Positions 7,356 through 15,542 of a stretch of 53,308 nucleotides of DNA are shown in pieces. The translations under genes and the position numbers were made by a program. This DNA is from Aerococcaceae bacterium (lineage in GTDB: Bacteria; Bacillota; Bacilli; Lactobacillales; Aerococcaceae), in assembly GCA_030525795.1 (NCBI GenBank), contig JAUNEB010000006.1, forward strand, positions 1-53,308, given 5' to 3'. Each line of letters begins with the position of its first letter. Position 1 is the stretch's first letter. The notes beneath the pieces were generated by a model. It ran no database searches. It was not told the origin of the DNA and worked only from the letters and a program-made list of their open reading frames with translations.

Positions 7356-8516
7356 TTATTTAAATGAAATCATTTCAGGCATCGCTTGCACGAATGGCTG
7401 ACACCACTCAATAAACGCCGGCGTTACCCCGTTGCCCGATGGATTAATAAAATGTCGGGGCATTGTTTTTTCATAAAGCATCACGTCTTTAATCGGAACA
7501 AGTTGCGTTTCTACTTGGTAATCTTCACTTTCTTGGCGCATTAAAGCCACCATTTTGCCTGTTTCTCCAGCAATGACCGCTTCGACCGCTTGTTCTCCAA
7601 CTAAAATGGCTTCCGCTACATCAAGTGGACTTTGCATTGTAATGGATGCGCGTCCTAGTAATCCTGGTTTTTCTCCGCGTGCTTTGTAACCTAATTCTTT
7701 AATAATTAAATTAGCAAGATGCGCACTGACATCTCCAAAATAAGTCGCCCGTCCTACTGTAAAAATCGGCGCAACAATTGGCTTTCCTTCAGAATCTTTT
7801 AGCCCCTCACTTGCTACAACGACAATCCCTTTTTTGTGTTGCAACAAGTTGCGCACATCTTCCAAAAATTGCGTCTGTGAAAAAGGAACTTCTGGTAAAT
7901 AAATCAAATCGGGTTTATATGGCCCCTCAATATCTGCTAGAGCGCTGGCCGCTGTAATCCAGCCAGCATTACGTCCTGATGCTTCAATTACTACGACGTG
8001 AATCGGCAAACTAGCGACATCGTAACAAACTTCTCTAACACTTTGCGCAATATATTGAGCTGCACTTGCAAACCCTGGACTATGATCCGTTACGGATAAA
8101 TCATTATCCATTGTTTTCGGGATGCCAATGACACGAATCGATAATCCTTTTTCTTGGCACATTTCATAAAGTTTTCCACAAGTATCCATTGTGCCATTTC
8201 CGCCGTTGCATAATACATATTGAATGTTGTGCTTCACCAAAATGTCTACCATTTTTTCGTAGTCTTCACGTTCAAGCGGATCTCTCGAAGTTCCGATTGC
8301 TGTTCCTGGTGTCTGCTTCAAATGTTCAATTGTTGAATCATCCAAATCCGTTAAATCAATGAATTCTTCCCTTAACAAGCCGCCTGTTCCATTTTTCGCT
8401 GCGTAAATACGGTCAATTTCGGGTGATTTTTTCGCTTGTTTGATGACACCGTATAAAGACGAATTGATGACAGCTGTCGGACCGCCGCCGTGTAATACTA
8501 ATAAATTTTTTGCCAT
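7356..8516 (-). CDS. Phosphofructokinase-family protein (ATP or PPi donor undecided)
   Basis: A 386-aa PfkA-superfamily protein beginning at the ATG at 8514-8516, preceded by GGAGGAGG; a longer reading to 8552 runs into the TauE gene and is rejected. It has GGGPTAVINSSL (10-21), GTSRDPL (75-81), GGNGTMD (105-111) and PKTMDND (133-139). Position 104 of the E. coli enzyme is Gly here, as in ATP enzymes, while position 124 is Lys, as in PPi enzymes; the same mix occurs in ATP-using trypanosome PFK, so the donor is undecided. In the substrate motif, usually MGRNAG, Met is replaced by Ser (SGRNAG, 180-185). I infer phosphorylation at C1 of a C6-modified ketohexose, feeding the aldolase-like gene 19 nt downstream. 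Confidence 0.82.
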   Translation of the reverse strand: MAKNLLVLHGGGPTAVINSSLYGVIKQAKKSPEIDRIYAAKNGTGGLLREEFIDLTDLDDSTIEHLKQTPGTAIGTSRDPLEREDYEKMVDILVKHNIQYVLCNGGNGTMDTCGKLYEMCQEKGLSIRVIGIPKTMDNDLSVTDHSPGFASAAQYIAQSVREVCYDVASLPIHVVVIEASGRNAGWITAASALADIEGPYKPDLIYLPEVPFSQTQFLEDVRNLLQHKKGIVVVASEGLKDSEGKPIVAPIFTVGRATYFGDVSAHLANLIIKELGYKARGEKPGLLGRASITMQSPLDVAEAILVGEQAVEAVIAGETGKMVALMRQESEDYQVETQLVPIKDVMLYEKTMPRHFINPSGNGVTPAFIEWCQPFVQAMPEMISFK

Positions 8517-8533
8517 ACTACCTCCTCCGGCCA

Positions 8534-9313
8534 TCAAAAAATGACCTGCCAACCATTATATAAATTGATTAAAACAACGATGATAATGACCCATTGGAAA
8601 AACCGCGTAATTTGTTCCTCTGACATTTTTCTATTTAATTGCGCACCGAGCAAGCCACCAATGACTGCTGCGGGAATGATGTATGCTAACATTCCTAAAT
8701 CGAATTGCGCCGCCGAACCTTCCAAATAGATCGTCACCAATTTTGCAAATTGCGAGAAAAAGATAATGACAATCGAGTAGACGGTGGCATCTTTTAAGCT
8801 CATCGAAAACATTAAAACTAATAAAGACACATTGATTGGACCACCGCCAATGCCTAAAAAGCTTGCCGTAAATCCTAAAATAAAGCCACAAATTAAGTAA
8901 TAAACGAGCGCTGATAAATTCAGCGTGTAGCTTTTGTTGCGGCTATGATAATAGGCAAAGATTAATGTCGCAATGGTTAAGATGATTTGAATCAATTTTA
9001 CGTGTTGCTCATCCGCAAACTGCGTCAAAAACCATTGAAACACTTGATTACCTAATACGCCACCAATAATTGCACCCGTCGCCACAAACAACACGAGTTT
9101 CATATTGATTTTGACGCCATTTTTGATTTGTCTTCCTGTTGAAACAATGGACATTACGAATACTGCCACCGTCGAAAAAAACGAAATTTCCGCCACAGAA
9201 TGTGCCCCAATCGTATCCAAAATTGGCTTAATCAATACGCCGCCACCCATTCCCGAAATTGCACCGATAGAATTGGCAATAATAATGACTAGCGCATATA
9301 ATAATCCTTCCAT
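8534..9313 (-). CDS. TauE/SafE family membrane exporter
   Basis: A 259-aa protein with about eight hydrophobic membrane segments and the family's glycine-rich repeats (GAISGMGGGVLIKP near the N-terminus and GIGGGPINVSLLV in the second half). TauE/SafE proteins export sulfite, sulfoacetate, dihydroxypropanesulfonate or sulfolactate from organisms that degrade sulfonates; other members have unknown cargo. The ATG at 9311-9313 follows AGGAG and is preferred over a GTG two codons earlier. It sits between the nagA-like gene (17 nt) and the PFK-like gene (17 nt), inside the catabolic gene series. I infer that it releases an anionic end product of this pathway. Confidence 0.85.
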   Translation of the reverse strand: MEGLLYALVIIIANSIGAISGMGGGVLIKPILDTIGAHSVAEISFFSTVAVFVMSIVSTGRQIKNGVKINMKLVLFVATGAIIGGVLGNQVFQWFLTQFADEQHVKLIQIILTIATLIFAYYHSRNKSYTLNLSALVYYLICGFILGFTASFLGIGGGPINVSLLVLMFSMSLKDATVYSIVIIFFSQFAKLVTIYLEGSAAQFDLGMLAYIIPAAVIGGLLGAQLNRKMSEEQITRFFQWVIIIVVLINLYNGWQVIF

Positions 9314-9330
9314 TTTCACAACTCCTATTT

Positions 9331-10488
9331 TTAGCTGACAAATACGCTTTTTCCTTTAACGATTGTTTGTACTACTTGATAATCTTGATCTAAAATGACA
9401 ATGTTTGCTAATTTTCCGACATCAATCGAACCCACTTCATCAAACATATCAAATAATTTTGCAGGATTTTCCGTCAATAATTTACTTACCTTTGTGACAG
9501 GCGCTCCTGTATAATTCATAATGTTGCGCAAAGCTTGCCCTGTTGTTAACGTACTTCCTGCTCGTACATCTGCATAAGCTAACTTCGCGTCTCCGTTTAC
9601 CACAACGATGTCGTTGACGCCTAATTTATATTTTCCATCGGGCAAACCCGCTGCCATAATAGAATCTGTGATAGCAACGACACGATCCCAACCTTTCGTT
9701 TGCAACAACATTCTAACTGTTCCTGGATGCAAATGACGCCCATCACAAATCGCTTCACAATAACATTGCTCAGATTCTAATACCGCGCCCATAATAGCTG
9801 GTTCATGTTGATGGAACAAACGCATCGCGTTAAATGTGTGCGTACAACATTGCGCGCCTACTTCAATTGCTTGCTTAGCTATGGCATAAGTTGCACCAGA
9901 ATGTCCAATCGACACTTTAATCCCTTTTTCCACAATATCTGGAATATGTTCCACAATTCCTTCAACTTCAGGAGCAACCGTAACATATTTAATTGCACCT
10001 TTAGCTGCTTCTTGAAATTTAGTCAGTTGCTCATGGTTGTAAGGGACAATCAGATGTTCTGGCATGGAACCCCGATATTCTTGCGATAAATAAGGCCCTT
10101 CCAAATGAATCCCCATAATGTCAGCACCTGTTAAGTCCTTCGTCTTAAATTGGTGATAGCTTTCAATACAATTCAACACGTTTGCATCTTCATCCGTAAC
10201 AATTGACATCAAAAAGCTTGTCGTCCCTTGCGTTGCAAATTGTTTAGATAAATGAGATAAATCTTCCGCGCTGGCATGGTTAATATCCACATTAAATCCA
10301 CCATGTGTATGAATATCAATGAATCCAGGACTTACAATTTTGCCTTGCACATCGATAATCTCGCCATCAAAATTATCCAAAGAATCCGGAGTAATCTTCA
10401 CAATTCGTTCATTTTCAATAATGACTTGGCGTTGTTGTAATTCGCCATTTCGGATGACTTGGCCGTTAATTAATGCTAATCTGCTCAT
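9331..10488 (-). CDS. NagA-like amidohydrolase (N-acetyl amino sugar deacetylase lacking the phosphate-binding Arg)
   Basis: A 385-aa homologue of N-acetylglucosamine-6-phosphate deacetylase. Metal and catalytic positions are kept: HTHGG (60-64), HLEGP with Glu130, IGHSGA with His196, HTFNAM with His217, and Asp275 in AITDS. In normal NagA an arginine in the segment after NAM (TGREPG in E. coli) binds the 6-phosphate across the dimer; here the segment is LFHQHEP (224-230) and the Arg is replaced by His. The canonical copy at 29322-30470 keeps it (HHRTPG). I infer deacetylation of an N-acetyl amino sugar not phosphorylated at C6. It follows the nagB-like gene by 21 nt and precedes the TauE gene by 17 nt. 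Confidence 0.83.
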   Translation of the reverse strand: MSRLALINGQVIRNGELQQRQVIIENERIVKITPDSLDNFDGEIIDVQGKIVSPGFIDIHTHGGFNVDINHASAEDLSHLSKQFATQGTTSFLMSIVTDEDANVLNCIESYHQFKTKDLTGADIMGIHLEGPYLSQEYRGSMPEHLIVPYNHEQLTKFQEAAKGAIKYVTVAPEVEGIVEHIPDIVEKGIKVSIGHSGATYAIAKQAIEVGAQCCTHTFNAMRLFHQHEPAIMGAVLESEQCYCEAICDGRHLHPGTVRMLLQTKGWDRVVAITDSIMAAGLPDGKYKLGVNDIVVVNGDAKLAYADVRAGSTLTTGQALRNIMNYTGAPVTKVSKLLTENPAKLFDMFDEVGSIDVGKLANIVILDQDYQVVQTIVKGKSVFVS

Positions 10489-10509
10489 TTAATTCACTCC
10501 TTTGCTTTT

Positions 10510-11328
10510 TTATCCTAATGGATGGTTAAGTACAAAATCACTCGCATATACGCGGATATTCGGATGATTTTGTAAAAGAGTAACAGGAAACTCTGGCGTA
10601 GCAACACCGCAAACCGCGCGTCTTAATACGCTACGATGCCATTCGCGAAAAACACCCAAACGAATTTTTTTGGCAGCGTTAATTTCGCGCATTCCGATAG
10701 TCACGCACCATTTGGGCATCATTTCAATAGCACCTTGTAAATCGCCGACCGCATTCACTGCAACTGTCATTGGATCAATTTCTAGAACACGTGTTGGCAA
10801 AGCTAAAAAGTCTTCATTAGACAATCGACCATCTGGTTCGTTAAAAGCTACATGCCCGTTGATTCCAATGCCTCCAAAACACGCATCAACTTTTCCAAGT
10901 TGTTCAATCAAGGTTGGAATGTGTGTTAAGTTGTTTGGATCCGGGAATACTCTTTGTGTTTCTGGCATGACTAACTCTGCATCAATTTTGGAATATACTT
11001 CCCGATTCATGAACCCTCTAAAACTTAAACGATGGTTAATATCAATCCATTGCTGATGATCGTCTAAGTATTCGTCCATATTAATGAACCAAACATTTTT
11101 TAATGAGAGTTGTTGCTCATTGACCTTAGAAACAAAATATGAGTAATGCCCAACAGGTCCTACTGGACAAATAATTACGGTTGGTTGGTCTAGTTGATTA
11201 TTTTCAGAAATAATCGCAATCATTTCATCTGCTAAAGCATTGAAAATTTCATCGTTATCTTTTGCGCTAACAATCGGCAACTTAGAATGTGCTATCAACT
11301 CTTCTTTCGAATAATAGTAATATTGCAT
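10510..11328 (-). CDS. NagB-like deaminase/isomerase with lost 6-phosphate contacts
   Basis: A 272-aa member of the glucosamine-6-phosphate deaminase family. The chemistry motifs are intact: NMDEY (83-87) and GGIGINGHVAFNEP (152-165). The phosphate loop, normally TG(G/S)TP, reads VGPVG (56-60). The Arg of the usual N(S/K)RFF motif is missing (AVNAV, 190-194), and the Lys of GxxKA is replaced (FREWH, 227-231). The other NagB in this window (31865-32569) keeps all three. I infer conversion of an amino sugar with a non-phosphate C6 to the ketose plus ammonia. It starts the enzymatic part of the operon, 17 nt after the regulator's HTH segment. Confidence 0.83.
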   Translation of the reverse strand: MQYYYYSKEELIAHSKLPIVSAKDNDEIFNALADEMIAIISENNQLDQPTVIICPVGPVGHYSYFVSKVNEQQLSLKNVWFINMDEYLDDHQQWIDINHRLSFRGFMNREVYSKIDAELVMPETQRVFPDPNNLTHIPTLIEQLGKVDACFGGIGINGHVAFNEPDGRLSNEDFLALPTRVLEIDPMTVAVNAVGDLQGAIEMMPKWCVTIGMREINAAKKIRLGVFREWHRSVLRRAVCGVATPEFPVTLLQNHPNIRVYASDFVLNHPLG

Positions 11329-11345
11329 GTTTATATGCTCCTCTC

Positions 11346-11612
11346 CTACATAAATAAATGCTCCAAGCCTAATCCTTTAATAATATTGACAATTTCTACG
11401 CTACGTTTGACACCGAATTTTTTCAATAGAACCGTAATTTGACTTTTAACGGTGGGAACTTCGACGACTCTTATTTTAGCAATTTCTGAAATACTATTGC
11501 CGTGTAATAAAAGGGTGATGATTTCACGCTCTGAAGGTGTAAGTTTAGACAAATTATTAATAAAAAATAGTAAACCCTTCTCCGTATGGCGCAATCTTTG
11601 GTATTCTTGCAA
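11346..11612 (-). CDS. LuxR/NarL-type DNA-binding segment, separated from its receiver by an in-frame TAG
   Basis: This segment encodes a GerE/LuxR helix-turn-helix (LTPSEREIITLLLHGNSISE, then TVKSQITVLLKKFGVK), the output domain of a NarL-family response regulator. It is in the same frame as the receiver just upstream; only the TAG at 11622-11624 separates them. Joined, they would give about 223 aa from the receiver's ATG, normal for NarL regulators. No good independent start is visible: the TTG at 11610-11612 is 17 nt from the nearest AAGGAG. The options are amber readthrough, reinitiation from the GGAAGGAG ending 6 nt before the stop, a pseudogene, or a sequencing error. The reading frame shows no other damage. 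Confidence 0.75.
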   Translation of the reverse strand: MQEYQRLRHTEKGLLFFINNLSKLTPSEREIITLLLHGNSISEIAKIRVVEVPTVKSQITVLLKKFGVKRSVEIVNIIKGLGLEHLFM

Positions 11613-11621
11613 AATAATTTG

Positions 11622-12020
11622 CTAAGCGACTCCTTCCATTAAAGGTGTTCCATTTGCCGCTGCAATAATATGGCGTTCGATATCTTTATACGCACTCCCT
11701 TTCACAATATAATCAACGGCTCCCGTCGCCATTGCCGTTAGGACCATTTCGTTGGTTTCATGTGCAGTAAAATAAATAATCGAAATCGGCAAATTAAATT
11801 GCGCAATTGTTTCGGCTGCTCTCACACCCGCATACAAAGTTTCCATTTCAATATCCATCAAAATAATATCTGGCGGATTGAGTTGCGCCAATTCTACAAT
11901 CTCCTTACCCGAAGAAGCTTCGCCAGTAATTTCAAATAGTTCATTTTGTTTGAGGTAATCAACTAGATCTTCCCGCAAAATATCAATGTCTTCTGCAATC
12001 ATAATGGTAATGCGCTTCAT
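11622..12020 (-). CDS. Response regulator receiver domain (NarL-type, truncated by TAG)
   Basis: A 132-aa CheY-like receiver: acidic pocket IAEDIDI (8-14), phospho-acceptor Asp56 in LMDIEME, a conserved Thr in YFTAHE, and Lys in VKGS. The preferred start is the ATG at 12018-12020, 8 nt after AGGAG; a GTG at 12029 would overlap the kinase stop. It directly follows the histidine kinase, which is presumably its phosphodonor. The frame ends at TAG 11622-11624 and continues in phase into the HTH segment. If the stop is obeyed, the receiver has no DNA-binding output. The two-component pair is the likely local regulator of the catabolic operon. Confidence 0.85.
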   Translation of the reverse strand: MKRITIMIAEDIDILREDLVDYLKQNELFEITGEASSGKEIVELAQLNPPDIILMDIEMETLYAGVRAAETIAQFNLPISIIYFTAHETNEMVLTAMATGAVDYIVKGSAYKDIERHIIAAANGTPLMEGVA

Positions 12021-12025
12021 CTCAT

Positions 12026-13537
12026 TCACTCCTGACCTTCTGCATTCGCTTTATATTTTGGTAAATAAATGGTAAATTTGCTGCCTTTTTGGTAATGTGA
12101 CTCCAAATAAATGCCACCAAAATGCGCCTTTACAATTTCTCGTACAAAATATAATCCTAAACCCCAGTTCATTTTGGAATTCTTACTTGAATAAAACGGT
12201 GTGAATACTTTCCGTATCTCTTTTTCGGTCATGCCCATTCCGTTATCCTTAAATTCAAACAAGGTAAAGGCGCGTACAGAGCGCACTGTAATCGAAATAG
12301 AACTCTCGTTAAGGTTCCCCTTTTCCTTGATCGATTCATGAGCATTGACTAATAAGTTAGACATCGCTTCACACATCAACTCGTAATCCACTAAAACAAC
12401 AGGATTTACCGACAAATTAACGGATACATGGCAATCTGTATATTGTTCTAGCGCACGTTGAATAGCGCCATAAACGACATCTGAAGCTTGCAACGGTTGA
12501 AGTACAGCCCGATTTTCTTTTAGGCTACGATAAACGCGATTGATTCTAAATAATATATCCTCCGTATCGCCTTGCAGTTGCTTAATATAGGCCAGGCATT
12601 TTTCACGATCAAATTCTGGTTGAGATAACTCTTGTTCTAAGCGTCTATGAATAATTTGATGTGTTAAAAATTGATTTTTAATGCCATGAATAAACATTGT
12701 AATAACTGGAGAAATCGTTTGCTTGCGTTGCTTCAATTTCATCTCAGCTTGATTGTTGACAAATATATTGTGCGTATATTTTGTTAGACTAAAAATCGAA
12801 ATTCCCGAAGAGATAACCGTCAATAATAGTAACAACAAATACATTCTCATAGGCACAGAATATAAATAAAATAACCCTTGCTGCCAAAAGAAGTTTGCTT
12901 CATAAAATCGATAAACTTGTGTCGGCTCTTGTAACAAATATAGCAAAAACAACACCGTCAGCGAGCCCATAAACAACGTCAATTGCCCAAATTGCTTACG
13001 ATAGATTACGAGATCAATTGAGAATAGTTCCACAATAAACAAACTTAATCCAAACAGAGAAAAAATCACTAATAACGCATTAGAAAGCCATAATAAGACT
13101 TCCGTCAGAACAACATTATAATGAATTAACCCATGAAAAATGGGTGGCACATAAAACACCAAGATTACGATAGGAATCCACAAAACATATTTTGATAAGT
13201 AACGATATTTGCGAGCAATCGGCCACATGGAATAGTCCATCCCAATTTTGAATAATAAAAATGGAAATAACGTTCGACCTAGAGCCATCGTGAACCCCAG
13301 CTGACTTAAACTGATATTCAAATATTGTAACGCATTACGAATGTTACGATTGATGAAAAATAACACTAACAACTCATTGTTGATGCCACCCTTTTTGGCC
13401 ATATAAACCAAAACCGTTACCATCATGATAGAGAGAGTCGCCATTAGTAAGCCAATCGACTTAACTTCGTTTGATTTATAGATTACCATAAACAGCAGTG
13501 CCACAGCCACAAAATAAATGGCTAATATTAAAATCAT
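12026..13537 (-). CDS. Membrane sensor histidine kinase
   Basis: A 503-aa kinase. The first ~260 residues hold about seven hydrophobic segments with no large extracellular domain, so the signal is probably sensed in or near the membrane. The phospho-acceptor helix follows (MFIHGIKNQFL, about residue 290), then a HATPase_c domain with the N-box NLLVNAHESIKEKG, the G1 box DNGMGM and the G2 box NWGLGLYFVREIV. The ATG at 13537 follows AAGGAGGG. Its stop overlaps the start region of the receiver gene. A 185-nt gap with a strong hairpin separates it from the substrate-binding protein upstream, so it may have its own promoter. The signal is unknown; a pathway substrate is a reasonable guess. Confidence 0.88.
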   Translation of the reverse strand: MILILAIYFVAVALLFMVIYKSNEVKSIGLLMATLSIMMVTVLVYMAKKGGINNELLVLFFINRNIRNALQYLNISLSQLGFTMALGRTLFPFLLFKIGMDYSMWPIARKYRYLSKYVLWIPIVILVFYVPPIFHGLIHYNVVLTEVLLWLSNALLVIFSLFGLSLFIVELFSIDLVIYRKQFGQLTLFMGSLTVLFLLYLLQEPTQVYRFYEANFFWQQGLFYLYSVPMRMYLLLLLLTVISSGISIFSLTKYTHNIFVNNQAEMKLKQRKQTISPVITMFIHGIKNQFLTHQIIHRRLEQELSQPEFDREKCLAYIKQLQGDTEDILFRINRVYRSLKENRAVLQPLQASDVVYGAIQRALEQYTDCHVSVNLSVNPVVLVDYELMCEAMSNLLVNAHESIKEKGNLNESSISITVRSVRAFTLFEFKDNGMGMTEKEIRKVFTPFYSSKNSKMNWGLGLYFVREIVKAHFGGIYLESHYQKGSKFTIYLPKYKANAEGQE

Positions 13538-13622
13538 TGAACTCCCTCCTTTATGATAATTTTATTTTTACGAAGCAAACTTTCTTTATCTAGCTTAACA
13601 TAATACTCAATAATAACAAGAC

Positions 13623-13659
13623 AGTTCACTATCAAACAGATTAAAGTTGATAGTGAACT
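13623..13659. promoter_or_regulatory. Perfect 13-bp inverted repeat between the ABC importer and the kinase operon
   Basis: The arms AGTTCACTATCAA (13623-13635) and TTGATAGTGAACT (13647-13659) are exact complements around an 11-nt loop. Neither side has a strong T-tract, so it is not a textbook terminator. It could be an operator, an RNA stabiliser at the end of the importer transcript, or a Rho-independent terminator of low efficiency. Confidence 0.6.
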
Positions 13660-13722
13660 TTGCAAATGATTAAGCTATTAAAAATTTGAAAGACTGGTCG
13701 CTTTTTGTTGAATACTATCGAC

Positions 13723-14736
13723 TTATTCTGGTAATGATTCAAGCATTAAATCAAAATGAACATACTCTTCAACTGGACGTGCTTCTTTGTCAGTCAAGCG
13801 TCCAACGCTAATGAAGTTTTCTTGTTGTTTTTCATAGTAAGCTTTTAAGTCGCCACTTTCTAGCAATTTCTTCATTTGTTCACTTGTTTGCCAATCACCA
13901 TCTAATAGTTGGTCATTAATTACTGAAATATCTACGGCAATTTGTTCTGCTACCCATTGCGCTACTTCTTCCATATGTTCAGCACGATAATCTCTTGCGC
14001 GTTGTAAACCTCTCAAGAAACTCATGACTTTGTCTTTATTTGCTTCAACATAACCTGATGTAACAGCGTAAGAACCAATTGCTGGTGAAACAGAAGCGTA
14101 ACGCACGTTATTTGAAAGCATTACCGCTTTGTCGCCTAATTCTTTTTTGATTGCTGTAGTGTTCGGTGACCAAGTTGCTGCTGCATCTACACTTCCTGAC
14201 AACATCGCTGTCACAATTGCTGCTGCGTCCATATCAATGATTTCTACATCTGATTCTGATAATCCCGCTTCAGCTAAAGTTAATTTCAAAATGGATTCTG
14301 CAGAAGTACCTGAAGCAGAAGCAATTTTTTTGCCTTTTAAGTCTTCGATGGTATTGATACCTTTATCCGTACGTCCAATCACTTCATCAGCATTCCCTAA
14401 GTGAGCAAATGCAATAATTTCTGCACGTCCTTGAATCGGTAATACGTGAGCGCCAGGCCCGATATTCCCGATATCAATAGACCCTGATTCCATCGCTGCG
14501 ATAATTGTTGGACCATCCGCAAACTCAACTAAGTTCACTTTTAAGCCTTCTTCTTCAAAAATACCTGATTTGACGCCCGCGATGATATCATAAAGTGACG
14601 CGAAGTTCGGCATATATGCAACGTTGATTTCTGTCAATTCTGCTGCTCTTACTTTTGCAACATTTAATGCTAGGAACAATGGCAAAATTAAGACAGCGGT
14701 TAAAATGACACTGGAAACTTTGATTAACTTTTTCAT
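13723..14736 (-). CDS. ABC transporter substrate-binding protein, TauA/SsuA/NMT1 type
   Basis: A 337-aa exported binding protein of the family that carries aliphatic sulfonates, taurine, nitrate or thiamine precursors (NVAYMPNFASLYDIIAGVKS, then GLKVNLVEFADGPTIIAAM). The start is the ATG at 14734-14736 behind AAAGGAAG; the longer frame overlaps the ATPase gene. The N-terminus is a Sec signal (KK, hydrophobic core, VRA-AE cleavage site). There is no lipobox cysteine, which is unusual for a Gram-positive binding protein because such proteins are normally lipid-anchored. Ligand cannot be read from sequence; the TauE-type exporter gene downstream suggests a sulfonate. It is the third gene of the importer operon. 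Confidence 0.87.
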   Translation of the reverse strand: MKKLIKVSSVILTAVLILPLFLALNVAKVRAAELTEINVAYMPNFASLYDIIAGVKSGIFEEEGLKVNLVEFADGPTIIAAMESGSIDIGNIGPGAHVLPIQGRAEIIAFAHLGNADEVIGRTDKGINTIEDLKGKKIASASGTSAESILKLTLAEAGLSESDVEIIDMDAAAIVTAMLSGSVDAAATWSPNTTAIKKELGDKAVMLSNNVRYASVSPAIGSYAVTSGYVEANKDKVMSFLRGLQRARDYRAEHMEEVAQWVAEQIAVDISVINDQLLDGDWQTSEQMKKLLESGDLKAYYEKQQENFISVGRLTDKEARPVEEYVHFDLMLESLPE

Positions 14737-14750
14737 AAGAAACTTCCTTT

Positions 14751-15542
14751 CTATTTTCGTACTTCTAAGTATTCTTGATACACTTGCGACCAAATATAAT
14801 TTTTAATATCCAAAAATTCTTTTGACATCTTTGTAGCTTGATTTCTTGGGTGCGGTAAGTCGATATTCACGATTTCTTTAATACGTCCTGGACGTGCACT
14901 CATGATAACGACTCTTGTTCCTAAAATAATTGCTTCGTCAACATCATGCGTAATAAAGAAGCATGTTTTCTTCTCACTTTCCCATGTGTGAATCAACTCT
15001 TCTTGGAGCTGTGTTCTTGTTTGAGCATCCAAGGCTCCAAACGGCTCATCCATTAATAAAATTGATGGACTAACCGCATATGCTCTAGCGATTGCAACCC
15101 TTTGCTTCATCCCTCCTGATAATTCTTTTGGATAGTGATTGACAAAATCTTGTAAATCAACCATCTTAATATATTTATCTGCAATTTCATCCGCTTCAGC
15201 TTTTGATTTTCCTTGCAGTTCTAAACCAAATAAAACATTTTGCTTAACGGTCAACCATGGGAATAAGGCATATTGTTGAAAAACAACCCCGCGATCTGTT
15301 CCAGTTCCCGTTACTTCTTTGCCGTCGCAATAAACTTTGCCCGATGTAGCTTTAGATAACCCAGCGATAATGTTGAGTAATGTTGACTTTCCACAGCCTG
15401 ATGGTCCTACTACCGTAATAAATTCATTTTCGGCAATATCCAAATTGACACCATTTAGAGCCACTACTTTGCCGTTTCGTGTGTCAAACTCTTTGACTAC
15501 ATTATCGATTTTGACTTTTACATTTCCTGTTTCTCTTGCCAT
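14751..15542 (-). CDS. ABC transporter ATP-binding protein, TauB/SsuB type
   Basis: A 263-aa ATPase with Walker A GPSGCGKST, Q-loop VVFQQYALFPW, signature LSGGMKQR, Walker B ILLMDEPFGALD and switch His in FFITHDVDEA, the pattern of nitrate/sulfonate/taurine importers. The ATG at 15540-15542 lies inside the end of the permease gene (25-nt overlap) behind GAGGTTGACAGG, so translation is coupled. It drives uptake together with the permease at 15518-16324 and the binding protein at 13723-14736. Confidence 0.92.
   Translation of the reverse strand: MARETGNVKVKIDNVVKEFDTRNGKVVALNGVNLDIAENEFITVVGPSGCGKSTLLNIIAGLSKATSGKVYCDGKEVTGTGTDRGVVFQQYALFPWLTVKQNVLFGLELQGKSKAEADEIADKYIKMVDLQDFVNHYPKELSGGMKQRVAIARAYAVSPSILLMDEPFGALDAQTRTQLQEELIHTWESEKKTCFFITHDVDEAIILGTRVVIMSARPGRIKEIVNIDLPHPRNQATKMSKEFLDIKNYIWSQVYQEYLEVRK

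Noticed and set aside
7356-8516. Firm annotation as PPi-dependent phosphofructokinase
   Set aside because: The Lys in PKTMDND suggests PPi, but the Gly in GGNGT suggests ATP. This mix exists in ATP-using enzymes.
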